Assembly: GCA_951804985.1 (NCBI GenBank)
Contig: OX638132.1
Location: 104,398,026 to 104,462,025, forward strand
Direction of reading: 5' to 3'
DNA: 64,000 nucleotides
Source of the DNA: Dryomyza anilis
Taxonomy: Eukaryota > Arthropoda > Insecta > Diptera > Dryomyzidae
Shown one piece after another: positions 42,831-54,799 of this stretch (position 1 is its first letter; every line of letters begins with the position of its first letter). The position numbers and the translations under genes were made by a program. The notes under the pieces were generated by a model, which saw nothing but the letters and a program-made list of their open reading frames with translations, was not told the DNA's origin and made no database searches.

Positions 42831-44879
42831 GAACAAAGATTTAAAGAATTCATTAAAAACTAAAATTTCGTTATCAAAGAATTCAATTTTGATCAAGGAA
42901 TCAAAGATTTAAAAATCAAAAATGAAGCTAGAAATTTCAGAGGAAAAGTTAAAGAAATTAAAAAAAAACTATTAAAAAAATACAAAACTCGGAGAATCAA
43001 AAAAATAATATTGAATTTAATTAAAATAAAAATCAAATGTAATAAACAAAAATTAAATAAAATATTTAATTTAAATTCGGAAAAATACAGGGCATAGATG
43101 CAAAGGATATAAAAATCAAAAATTTTAAATAATCAAAAAAAAAAAAAAAATTACCGCGATGCAGAAAAAATATTAAAAAAAAACTAAGGGAATGACAGCT
43201 AATATTATATTTTTTGATTACGAACATAAAAAAAAACAATTCATGACATTAAAGTATTCAGAATTAAGTGAAATATGCAACAGCTGCTGACCTTCGCACT
43301 CGGCAATATTCTGTAAAATAGAGCGGCACACAGGCTTCTCGCCTGAAGTCCTGCAAGAACTTCTTGCGCATTACGGCCTAGTTTTAATTACTGCCAGTCA
43401 GTCGACAGCTTCATTTGCATTTGTCCACATTACCGGCTGCCACAATTCAAGGGCAGCCGTTACCAATTGACGCAATTCGCCATTGACGGTGACTGTTATC
43501 GACATGGCGCAGAATTAATAATACTTTCTTTGAGAACAGGATGCGCAGGATACAAAAGGAATCAGGAAGCAACGCATCAAACTAATTAAAATCGCTAATC
43601 AATGGAGTTGGTGCCGCGTTGGCCGCTGGCCATTGTTGGTAGCACTCTGTCTGCTGTCAACGAGCAAACCGGAAACGGAAGCGCAAGTTGAGAACGCTTT
43701 TGTTGCGCGCAAATTAGCCAAGTCTTTTGCACGACGTCGTTTAGGCCTAATGGCGGGTAACATTTTAATGAAGAAAATCAAATGAAATCAAAGCCTCGAA
43801 GTTGCGTGTTACGTGCGCACCGAGTCCTTGTTGTCCCCACACAAGATTTATTTTCAATTTGCCGCGCTATTTAGTAATTTTTCTATGTTGACTACTTTGT
43901 CGTTTGTGCGTCCGTCTGTCCGTTCGCAAGTGTGAACTAATTAAGATGATTACGCCAACCGAGCGGAAATTAAAATAGCGCCATTTTACAAAATAATGCG
44001 CCATTGTTTAGTTGAGTTTGTTGTCGCACGCGACACGCGACGCGCGACATGCGACACATTTGCAGACAATGTGCGTTTCAGTGAGGCAGGCGTGTTAATG
44101 ACTGAATATAATGCTGATGACTTTTGCATAAAATTAAAATAATAATGATTTTTAATAAATTAATTACAAAAACATGCGATGTTGTTGCTGCTGCTGTTGC
44201 TAATTCAATCAAAAGTCGCTGCATACGACAAACATTAACCAATTAGTGTTTGTAAATTAATGGAAAATTATAACAAAAAAAAAAGAAGAACAACAACAGC
44301 TTAATAAGAACAACATTTAACAATAGCGAATTTGACAAGAGCAACAACATTGCCAGGGGCAGCAACATTGCTAGGGGCAACAAGAACAACATCGCCACCC
44401 ATGTTTAGCACATATTAGGAAAAACATGTTAAATTTCCATGACAAAAACACAACAACAATGGCGAAATCAATAAATAAATACCTGAATGTATAAGAAAGA
44501 CAGACAGACAGCAACACACGCATGTAGCCATCTTTCCACCCGCCAAATCAGTTACACTCCCGCAGACACAGGCACAAACAACTTATTATCAATTATCGTT
44601 AATTTGACAGCAACATAAGCGAACACGTTGCCAACAACACCGGTAACAACAACAACAACAACAATAACAATCACAACAGCTACAAACACGCGTAGACAGA
44701 CAGACAGCTATTGATGTTGATCGAAATGGAATCCGACGAATTTTACACAAAATATACAAACAGAGCCACCTACTAATACTGATAACGACCCGACTCGACT
44801 CGGTTGTGTCGGGCAGAAACGACCCACCCAGTTGGAATATTTAATTACAAAAATTTGAATTCATTTTGTTATTTATGAT
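42831..44879. other. non-coding; complex island 43.26-44.83 kb
   Basis: 42831-43260 is A-rich. The island has several GCCAT motifs, a CGCGACACGCGACGCGCGAC microrepeat (44028-44048), an AGACAGACAGACAGC microsatellite (44495-44512) and CAACAACAACAACAACAATA (44648-44667). No open frame of note. A possible regulatory region. Confidence 0.45.
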
Positions 44880-45545
44880 TTATAGTGGTTTTTAGTGATT
44901 TTAAGTGAAAAATCTGATTTTTAATTAAAATTGAATTTGTAGTGAAAATTGAGTTATTAATAAAAAATTTAATTTTAGGTAAAAATTTTATTTATAGTCA
45001 CAAATTTATTTTTTAGTGAAAATTTTAATTTTAGTGAAAATTTTAATTTTAGTGAAAATTTTAATTTTTAATAAAAAAAATATTTTTATTGATCTATTAT
45101 AATTTAAAATGAAATATTTAATTTTTTAGTGAAAAATTGAATTTTTAGTGAAAAATTGAATTTTTAGTGAAAAATTGAATTTTTAGTGAAAAATTGAATT
45201 TTTAGTGAAAAATTGAATTTTTAGTGAAAAATTGAATTTTTAGTGAAAAATTGAATTTTTAGTGAAAAATTGAATTTTTAGTGGAAAATTGAATTTTAAG
45301 TGAAAAATTGAATTTTTAGTGAAAAATTTAATTTTTAGTGAAAAATTGAATTTTTAGTGAAAAATTTAATTTTTAGTGAAAAAATGAATTTTTAGTGAAA
45401 AATTGAATTTTTAGTGAAAAATTTAATTTTTAGTGCAAAATTTAATTTTTAGTGAAAAATTTATTTTTTAGTAAAAAATTAAATTTTTAGTAAAAGATTA
45501 AATTTTTAGTATAAAATTAAATTTTTAGTGAAAAATTGAATTTTA
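44880..45545 (+). repeat. 19-bp satellite array, locus 2
   Basis: TTTTTAGTGAAAAATTGAA repeated, best preserved from 45120 to 45430 (about 16 near-identical units); edges degenerate with TTAAATTTTTAGTAAAA variants. Same monomer at 51720 and 61060, inverted at 10440. Confidence 0.9.
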
Positions 45546-45590
45546 ATTTTTATATTCTGTATTTATTAAAACGACAGCTAAAAAATGCTA

Positions 45591-46141
45591 GTTTAAACCT
45601 AGTTTAACTTTCCTTTGATTAGACGTCTCTTTAAATTGTACGACATTTAACTTTTTTAGCAGTAATTAAATGAAAACTTAGAATGAAAATGGCAAATAAA
45701 ATTTATCTTCCAAAACATTATCGTCGTTTTTCAGTCACATTATCAAAATAAACTTAGTTTAAACTACATATAATTTCGTCTAAAGCAAATATAAAACAAT
45801 TATTAAAATTATGCCGTATTAAAAGATTTGAAATTCTCTGTCCATCTGTAAAAATTTAAAGACATTCAGCCGATTGAATTAAGAACTATAGATCTTTGGA
45901 AAAGGTGAAACAAGTTTTAATGAAGTTTAAACTTGCACTGAAAAATTGAAACTGAGAGTTTAAACAAAGTGCAACTCGGTTAACGACGTCTGAGGTTCAC
46001 TAAAATAATTCGATATGGCTTTAAACTGAGTTTAAACTAAGTTTAAACTGAATTCCACTACCACTGAAAATCTATCCCTTAGTGCTTAAACGGTTCACAT
46101 TGGTCGGTTAATCCAAGTTTAATTAAAATCTATGTTTAAAC
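45591..46141. repeat. cluster of seven GTTTAAAC palindromes
   Basis: The 8-bp palindrome GTTTAAAC occurs at 45591, 45757, 45925, 45958, 46030, 46041 and 46134, usually as AGTTTAAACT, together with AGTTTAAC/GTTTAACC variants. Probably a degenerate repeat or the body of a MITE; I see no clear ends. Confidence 0.6.
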
Positions 46142-47867
46142 TGTGTTTAACCTACAAATAGAGTTCAAATTTAAATTTATTATTATTCTTTTTTAATTTT
46201 TCATGTTCGGTTTTTAATGCCATTAAAAACCGATTTCCTACTGAGTCTCTTAATACTGTTTATTTTTTCATAATTTTAATGCGCGACTGCAATTTATTGA
46301 ACAGACAGGATTTTTATTTAATCCTGTTGTCGCAATTATGATCTGAGTGCGTGTGTGCGTGCGTGTGTTGGCTGACAACGGACAGCTGTAAAGCGCGCAT
46401 TAAATGAGGCTTAAAATGAGCAAAAAACCCTCAGATGATTATTTAGTCATTTAAAAAAAAATAAAAACTGGCAGTTATTAAGCACACTGTGGTGATATTG
46501 TCTAGCAACAAAAAAAAAAAAAGATTTTTAAAATATTTGTGCTTTTGGCGTGCTGCTAAAAATAAAGGCAGGATGTGCCTTGAAGTCCTCTTTCTGCAGC
46601 CACAAGTTGCTGCAATATGCAGTCATAGCAAATAAAACAAATAAAAGATTAAAAGCAACGGAAACGGAAGCGCTGAAAAGCAGAGCAAAGTCAAGTGAAA
46701 AGTAAAATAAATTGTGAATCAAAGAAATGCAAAAGTTTATTAAATTTGGCGCTTAATACCGTACTCTGGCACTTACAAAGCTCTTTGCGTTCGTCCGTCT
46801 GTTCGTGTGTGTTTCAACCACAAACATGTGGATGTTGCAAGGGCCACCGGCTTTGATATGTACCACTCATCGAGGACACAGTGGTGCTCTCAGCCGAACC
46901 ATAATTGGAAAAGCCGCAAATTTTGTCTTTGTCTGTATAACTGTATCGGCGCTCCGAAATATCACCCAATGAAATAACACTCAATAAAATAAAACCAAAT
47001 AAAATAAAGTCATATAAAAATAAAATTCCCAAAAAAGGATATTTCGTATTATGAAGTATCTTTCATATAGAAATCAAATATTTCGCCATTAAAACTTATT
47101 CCAAAAGGAACGAACGAAAGTATGCCCAAATCATAAGGACTATTTTGGGTTTTATTTGACTTAATTTTTATGTAGTTATTTGATTTGGGCTCAACTACGC
47201 TCTACTAACAAATGTTGTTACATCATTCCCTTGTCCTTGTTGCTGACTTGTATCTCAAACAATTTAAGATTTTCCTTGTTTTTTTGCGTAAGATTTTCTT
47301 TCGTTTTTGTTTCTATCTGACTTCGCTCATGCATGTCGTGGTTAACATGTGTGTGTGTCGTTGTGTCGCATTGTGTAAACAATTTAAAACAATTCTTTTC
47401 AACAAGTTTATGCAACAAAGTAGCTGCAACAATGGCAACATCAGCTGCAGCTGCAGTAGCAGCGGTAATGGCAGCGACAGCAACAATAACCCTGACTAAA
47501 AAGCAACTGCTTGAGGGCTCTTCAGAAGTCACTGTTGCCTTCTCTGTCACACACACAAAGCACCAAATACTTGCAACACACACGCGCGACGAACTATTTC
47601 CGAACTGAAAGCGACTTTGCTACGCAGTTCGGAACCACCTCAGGCGGACATTTTAATTTTTAGTGCAATTTGTAGCATAGATTTTTAGTATTTAAAGTAA
47701 TTAAGAATTTTCATTGCGTGCCTCATAATAAACATTGCAGTCGATATCATTTAAACATTGTTTGGAACATATGTCAAAAATTTGTAATTATTAAAAACAA
47801 TCTAAATATAATAAACGTACCACCTTCGACAGCTGAACACAATTAGGTCATTGCAGATCTTTTATAC
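46142..47867. other. non-coding; complex island 46.24-47.65 kb
   Basis: Holds TTTTTATTTAATCCTGTTG, GTGCGTGTGTGCGTGCGTGT (46347-46366), CAACATCAGCTGCAGCTGCAG (47436-47456) and a CACACACACAAAG tract. Two overlapping frames on opposite strands at 47.2-47.6 kb follow the CAG/CTG tract and are not convincing genes. Confidence 0.45.
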
Positions 47868-47944
47868 CCTACTCTAAAATTAAAAGAGTATATTCAATTT
47901 GGTCAACTATTTCTAACACCCAGAAGGAGGCATATCCGGTATGG
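47868..47944 (+). mobile_element. mini-me-like fragment, copy e
   Basis: TTTATACCCTACTCTAAAAT, an inverted GAGTATATTCAATTTGGTC, and ACACCCAGAAGGAGGCATAT then CCGGTATGGA, as in copies a and b, abruptly followed by the LTR at 47945. The (GTCY)n part is missing. Confidence 0.65.
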
Positions 47945-48735
47945 ACAATTCAGTCCACGGAAAACCGATCTTCAAGTTCGTATGTCTGGGTTTGTCAAAA
48001 ATAAAAAAAAAACACTTACGTTTGGTTTAAATTACAAACATTATTTTTATTAAATTAAATTAACTAACAACTTTACTAATTATAAATTGTAACAGATGCT
48101 ACATGTCCACAACATTATTTGACATTATTCGCACACGAGAACTGCTGCTCCTCAGATGCGGCGGGATTACTGTTTACATCAGTTCGACACGTTTCAAGAA
48201 ACTTCTACACTTTTCGAGAATGATGTATGCTATTTGCATCTCATTCGCACTCATGTGTTTTAATGCGCTGATATTCCTCGCTCACGGCCTTAGTGCGCTG
48301 AAAGATTTCCTTTCCAAATTGCTTAGTACGTGGAATTATCTTGCGTCTCATTCATATTCAAATCACTCATAAGGCTAATACATTGGTTGAACTTACGTCT
48401 TTTCATATAATTGTCTTCGCACACGACATTATTCGCACACGAGAACTGCTCCTCAGATGCGACGGCATTATATACTGTTTACATCAGTTCGACACGTTTC
48501 GAGAAACTTCCACACTTTTCGAGAATGAAGTATGCTATTTGCATCTCATTCGCACTCATGTGTTTTAATGCGCTGATATTCCTCGCTCACGGCCTTAGTG
48601 CGCTGAAAGATTTCCTTTCCAAATTGCTTAGTACGCGGAATTATCTTGCGTCTCATTCATATTCAAATCACTCATAAGGCTAATACATTGGTTGAACTTA
48701 CGTCTTTTCATATAATTGTCTGTTAAAATTACGAT
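47945..48735 (-). mobile_element. LTR with duplicated U3 (family of the solo LTR at 27656)
   Basis: Minus-strand LTR. It shares CTCGAAACGTGTCGAACTGATG-type, CGCATCTGAGG, TTAAAACACATGAGTGCGAA and the 3' GTTTTCCGT(A/G)GACTGAATT with 27656-28188. A block of about 300 bp is tandemly duplicated (48121-48416 and 48425-48721). The upstream copy keeps a TATA box (AGTATATAAT on the minus strand, 48467-48476); the downstream copy reads ggattact on the plus strand and has lost TATA. Ends are diverged and I cannot show a target duplication. Confidence 0.72.
48467..48476 (-). promoter_or_regulatory. TATA box in LTR U3
   Basis: Minus-strand CAGTATATAATGCC lies at the same position as CAGTATATAAGGGAGCC in the solo LTR (27926-27942). 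Confidence 0.5.
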
Positions 48736-48789
48736 TACACGAACACTAGGAGGGATAGATCAATGAAACTCCGAAATTAGAGTAAGGTC

Positions 48790-49175
48790 GATAGTGATCT
48801 GTGTTCATATAAGCGACCCCAAAGAACTGGAATCGGAGCTGTTATTAAAAATGTTTGTAACATGAATAGGAACATACAGTATTGTTTTTTTTTTTTTTTT
48901 TGGTTAGAAGTGGAATCGGAACCGGACTCGCTATTTAAGAAATCTTGGAACCGATATTGCAAAGGATTTTAGTCCCTGTTAGAGATTGCAAAGAATCGGA
49001 ATTGGAACCGGAATCGATTTTTAGAATTGGAACCGTTATTAAAACAATATGTGAACCCAGATTCGGAACCTATATAATTTTTTTTGTTTAGAACCGGAAT
49101 CAGACCTGCTATTTTAAAAATCTTAAAACTAGAACTAGAAGTGATATTCCAAAAGGTTTTAGTCCCAGGTTCAAA
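48790..49175 (-). repeat. GGTTCC repeat family, copy 3
   Basis: AATCGGAATTGGAACCGGAA, TCGGAACCTATATAATTT and GATATTCCAAAAGGTTTTAG with TAGTCCC at both a middle and an end position; inverse of 19466-19795. Confidence 0.65.
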
Positions 49176-49574
49176 TACCTCACACAACAATAAAATTTAA
49201 ATAATATTTTAAGCAGGGTTCGTAAATTATTGTCTAAAGATATTTAGCAATTTATATCCCTCACAAATAAAGCCTGTATTTCTGATGGCATCATGAGCAG
49301 TAGTCACCAAAGTGGTTCTAAAACTCATTTTTATTTGCATTTTTTTTGCGGAAATCGATAGCCAACATCATTAGTACCCCACGCAAAATGGTACCTACCC
49401 TTTCGAGTAGTCCATCAAAAGGGGGTCAAAACCACATTTATGACTTAAATTATTTTATTTCGAAAGTCGATAGCAGTTATTTTGAGATGTCCCTTGGTAT
49501 ATTTCGGAGGTGTTTGAACCCCCTTTTAGGGGTCGTATACCCCTAAAAGTTTTTTAGTTATTTTTTTAATTATT
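49176..49574. other. non-coding, possibly repeat-derived
   Basis: Contains AAAAGGGGGTCAAAACC and CCCCCTTTTAGGGGTCGTATACCCCTAAAAG (overlapping small inverted repeats, about 49519-49549). No gene. Confidence 0.4.
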
Positions 49575-50225
49575 GGCCATTCTACAACAAATTGACCAAA
49601 AGGAGTAAATTTTGAGATTTTACCTTTTCGATTTCAATGAAATTGGGGCAGCTTAAGCTTATTGAGATATGCGTTGACCATTTTTTTTATTTTTTTCGAC
49701 CACTACTTCCAGAGATACTGTTCTACAAAGTTACAAAAAATGGTCCAATAATCAATAATTGTTCATATTTCAATATCGCTTAAAGTGGAAATGGAAACTC
49801 CGTTGATGGCTCGTATTAACGGCAATAGAACGAGCTATTAGATCAAATAAGTTGTAACTTGGACATGTGGCCCGTGGTCATTATCATTGGACTTCAAAAT
49901 AAATGTCTTCAAAAAGCACCCTTTTTAAAGTTCTGAAAAAAAAATCATATATTTTGGTTGATTAATACAAATGTTCATGCCAAATTTGAAGATGGTATTT
50001 TGGTGGAATCATATTTAAAAAAATAATTTTCTAAATTTAAATTTATTTTTTGTATTGAAAAACAATTTTGTAACTTTGAAACGCTGTATCTCTGGAAGTA
50101 GTGGTAGGAAAAAATAATAAAAAATTGTTCAATGCATATCTCGATACCCTTTATCAGTTGCCCAAATTTAATTGAAATCGAAGAAGGTGAGTTCCAACCG
50201 CTGGTCGATTTGGTGTGGATTGGCC
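49575..50225. mobile_element. foldback MITE, 651 bp
   Basis: Left GGCCATTCTACAACAAATTG and right (other strand) GGCCAATCCACACCAAATCG, with inverted similarity for about 150 bp (TTCGATTTCAATGAAATTGG; GACCACTACTTCCAGAGATAC; AAAGTTACAAAA). The target duplication is unclear. No coding capacity. Confidence 0.78.
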
Positions 50226-51719
50226 CTTATATATAAAAGAGATTTTGTGTGGCTCTAAAATAGAGATTTTATAATTTTAAATAATGTGTTTTTTCACGAA
50301 TTAATAAGGTAGTATTTATTTTTAGTTATATTGAAAAATATTCGAAGTATTCTATTTTGTAGTCACTTCCACTTATTATTTGTTTATTTTATTTTTGCTG
50401 TACTGTGTAATTACTGTAAGTCGCATCTTTTGGTAACGACAAAAGTTTTAATTGCATAACGTGTGTCACAATGCACTACGTCCATGCGTCATTTATGCAG
50501 TCATCGACGGAACGGTGCTAAGGACTATTTCGGCAAGTGGCACAAAGCACCAGCGGAAGGAAGTAGAACGTAAATCAAATCAGTGCGCAAATGGGTTAAA
50601 CGAATATGAAGAAGATTGAAAAATGTTAAATGAAATTTTACAAAAACATTTAATTTTCAACCCGCCCCGACTGCAGCCGTGTGTCAGCAACAGTCGCATT
50701 AGCAGCTGCAGAACCTGATGCCTCCGGGACCAACGTCGCGTCGCCACGCCCCCGTACATGAAACGAAGTTCTTAGGGCGAAATGACACTCACAAGTGTGA
50801 CTTTAAAATAGGCTTTTTTAATTTAAGCACCTTGGCGCTCTTAGTTCTGTCAAAAGACCGCGAGGACTCGAGGCTTAATTTACGCGCTAAAGTTTTAATG
50901 AGACAGCGTCAAAGTAGCAGGAGAAGAAGACGAATGATAAGAATTTATAAACAAAGTTAAAAATGATTTTCACATAATTTTGCAAGCACCTCATATTAGA
51001 TTTTTTTACCTTTTTTTTTAAAGAATTTTAGGTACTAAGAATGATGTAAAATTTTAATGAATTTCCAAAGCGCCTACGCAACTCATACGTCACACGATTG
51101 TCTCAAGCCACTTCAAGCGTCTCCTCCTGACTGTCAACTTTGAGGCAACTTTACGTCGAGCATTTTTTGAAAAATTAATTACTATGGTGCCAAAAAGCAC
51201 CACTTGGCAGCAGCAGCCTCTTTATTTAATGCATGAAATTGAGTGGAACAAAGTTTTGGCAGTGCGTCGTCCATCCCCCTTGTATGTCTGCCTTGCTCTT
51301 GGTGACGCCGCTCATAACTTCAAAATACTGTTAAAGCGCAAAAGGGCGGGCGGAAAATACCCGGTAGTCGGAGTGCGTTGACGCTTTGTGGTAATTAAAA
51401 TGTAATTAACAGTTTAGGCGACGCGTCGTAAATCCGGCAGCAAGAAAGTGCCAAAAAAAAGCCTACATTTTTTATGTGTTTTGTCTGCTCCTACTGATGG
51501 CGCGTATGTGGTGTCCGAATTCGGGATGAAATGCAGTAAAATTTGTATTTCAATTGCTTAAGAGTCCTTAATAAGTATTCTTAGAAAACAAATATTAATT
51601 TAACTGTCATACTTTTGGCTTTTACTGCCGTACTTTGTGAATATATCAAATTGTACTCTGCAGTGCACTGTGAAAAAAGTTCAGCAATATAAAAAAATAA
51701 TAAAATTAGTAAACATTTT
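50226..51719. other. non-coding; complex island 50.4-51.5 kb
   Basis: CCGCCCCGACTGCAGCCGTG and CGACGCGTCGTAAATCC lie here; three ACTCATACGTCA/AACTCATACGTCACAC-type strings recur in the window (also near 4680 and 4830). No exon supported. Confidence 0.45.
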
Positions 51720-52880
51720 TATTTTTAGTAACGAATTAAATTTTTAGAGAAAAAAAACTGAATTTTTAGTGAAAATTTTAATTTTTAGTGAAAAATTGAA
51801 TTTTTAGTGAAAATTTCAATTTTTAGTGAAAAATTGAATTTTTAGAGAAAATTTGAATTTTTAGAGAAAAATTGAATTGATTTCTAAGTGAAAAATTGAT
51901 TTCTAAGTGAAAAATTGAATTTTTAGTGAAAATTTTACTATTTAGTGAAAAATTGACTATTTAGTGAAAATTGAATTTTTAGAGAAAAATTGAAATTTTA
52001 GTGAAAATTTGAATTTTTAGTGAGAATTTGAATTTTTAGTAAAAATTTGAATTTTAGTGAAGTATTGAAATTTTTAGTAAAAAATTGAATTTTTAGTGGA
52101 AAATAGAATTTTAAGTGAAAAATTGATTTCTAAGTGAAAAATTGATTTCTAAGTGAAAAATTGAATTTGTGGTGAAAATTTTACTATTTGAATTTGAATT
52201 TTAGTGAAATATTGAAATTTTTAGTAGAAAATTGAATTTTTACTGAAAATTTGAATTTTTAGTGAAAATTTGAATTTTTAGTGAAAATTTGAATTTTTAG
52301 TGAAAAATTGAATTTTTAGTGAAAAATTGAATTGTTAGTGAAAATTTGAATTTTTAGAGAAAAAAAAAGAATTTTTAGTGAAAATTTTAATTTGTAGTGA
52401 ATAGTTGAATTTTTAGTGAAAAATTGAATTTTTAGTGAAAATTTGAATTTTTAGTGAAAATTTGATTTTTAGTGAAAATTTGAATTTTTAGTGAAAAATT
52501 GAATTTTTAGTGAAAATTTGAATTTTTAGTGAATTTTTAGTGAAAAGTTGAATTTTAGTGAAAAATTGAATTTTAGTGAAAAATTGAATTTTAGTGAAAA
52601 ATTGAATTTTTAGTGAAAAATTGAATTTTAGTGAAAAATTAAATTTATAGTGAAAAATTGAATTTTTAGTGAAATAGTGAAAAATTGAATTTTTAGTTAA
52701 AAATTGAATTTTTTGTGAAAAAGTGAATTTTTTGTGAAAAAGTGAATTTTTAGTGAAAAATTGAATTTTTAGTGAAAAATTGAATTTTTTGTGAAAAATT
52801 GAATTTTTAGTGAAAAATTGAATTTTTAGTGAAAAATTGAATTTTTAGTGAAAAATTGAATTTTTAGTGAAAATATAATT
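51720..52880 (+). repeat. 19-bp satellite array, locus 3 (largest)
   Basis: About 60 units of TTTTTAGTGAAAAATTGAA with variants GAAAATTTGAA (18 bp), TTTAGAGAAAAATTG and GATTTCTAAGTGAAAAATT. Runs of identical units in 52240-52860 indicate recent homogenisation. Confidence 0.92.
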
Positions 52881-54589
52881 TACGGTGAAATATTAAAATA
52901 TCCATAAATTGAAATGTGTTAGTTTTCATAAGTAGTCGATTTAAATTTAAAAAATATTGTCGAAGGTCAACCATTAGAATCCTGAGAACCAATTCTTTTT
53001 TTGTTCACAATACTCCTTAAATGTATCTCAAGTTAATGCATGTAAAAAACTATTTTTATCTTTAAGATTAAAACTACATCCCCACAGACATTGCCCAACT
53101 TCTGCCAAGGACTCCTTGCTGCTCCTTTCTTTCATCCTTCCATCCATCCATACTACACGTTCATAAATCAAAGGATAACTTGCACGTACAGCATTTCGTT
53201 GATCGCTTACATTTCGTTTTTTTGTTTTTATTTAGTTTGTTCTACGTTTTTCAGATGCTTTGTATATCCTAACTTAGTTTTTGTGTGTTTTTGTCAGCGT
53301 CCTTGTTTTGTCATTCTTATTTTATTTTTTCCAATTCAATCCTTGTTTTTGTCAATGCGCACGAATTAAGCATTCGTTAGATTTGTCGAAAAACAACAGA
53401 AAACCCTTGGAAAAACAATCAATGTTTTGTGTTTTTATTGTTGGTTTTGTCCTTTTTCAGCATAGGTAATTTAAGGAATATATTTTTTTTTTATTTTTTG
53501 TATTTTTTTTGCATAGAGTTGACTGTCACGTGAAATGCGTCAGAAACAGCTGCTACTTTGTGGTGAAGACGTGGGCCTAAATTGAACTCATTGCTTTGTT
53601 TTTATTGACAATTTTATTTAAATTTAATATAATTGTGATCATTTTAGTCTTGAAAGACAATGCTTTTATATTCTTTATCTCTGTATCAAATAAACTAAAA
53701 CAAAAGTCTTTTTCGAACCAATTTGTTGCAACTTTTTGCTCGGTTGTCACATATTAAGTGATTATTTATTATCCGAAGAAACAAGGATAACAACAAGGAC
53801 AACGACATAAATGTCACTTGCGATTCCCCAGCTACAAGTTGACGTTCTCTCCCTTTTTTTGTTGTGCCAAACAACGAACGTCATAAATGCTTTCAAAGGT
53901 TTGAGTCTATTATTCAACTTGGTGCGGCGGCGGCACCCGCAGGCATTTTCCTCATGTTTATAAAAGAGTTTAGCAGCGACAACAACAATAAATAATTCAA
54001 AATACAACAACAACAACAACATCAGGACTGACAACATAACTGACTTCAATAAATAAAACAAATCCAACGGTGGCAGCAAAATCAATAAACGTAGCAACCA
54101 ACGACAGCACACAAAACGGTTGCGGTTGTCATTGGGGAGACGGCAAAGCGTACCAAATGCTGTCACGTGTTGTGCACCGAGCGAGCTCCATTGAAGCGGA
54201 CGACGAAGTAAAACAAAACAAGATCGACAGCTGCGGCAGCAACGTCTCCGGAAGTGGGTCGCAAAGTTGCGGTTAATCAAAAGAAATCGAAAGGATTTGT
54301 GCCATATGTAATGCGAAAGAAACGCTTTGAATTTAAGCTGCTTGATTAATTTTTTCTGATGTATGCGTTACGTCATTGCAGAAGTACAATTTCAAATTTC
54401 AGAAATTGGTTTACAGAAATCTTTAACATGTTCGAAAAATTCACTTAACTTCGTTTTTCATGTATTTGACATATAAAACTCCAATTGAATTCATTCAACA
54501 GAATTTCAACGGATTTAATTTTTTCGAAACTAGGACTGATTAATCGAAATTGTGCTTAATTGATAAACTTAGAAATTTTCATACCAAAA
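52881..54589. other. non-coding; complex island 53.06-54.36 kb
   Basis: Has TTTTGTGTGTTTTTGTCAG and TTTTTGTCAATGCG words (53280-53460), then CAACAACAACAACAACATC (54007-54025), and GGTGCGGCGGCGGCACCCGC (53922-53941). The small frames here are not convincing. Confidence 0.4.
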
Positions 54590-54799
54590 TGATAATCTAT
54601 ATATATCAAACTAGGTCCGTCCGTTTGTCGGTTTGTCTGTTTGTTCCAGCATCATGTCTAAACCACTGTACAGATTTGACTGAAATTTTGCACGAGGATA
54701 CTATGGAGCCCGGAGGGTACAAAGGGAATTGACAAAGGGGTGTGTCACCTCCCATACAACCTAAACTTTCCAAACGACATAACTCGGTACATTTAAGAA

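Noticed and set aside
47212..47608. Three overlapping frames (91-121 residues)
   Set aside because: Open on both strands over a CAG/CTG tract; low-complexity alanine/threonine translation only.
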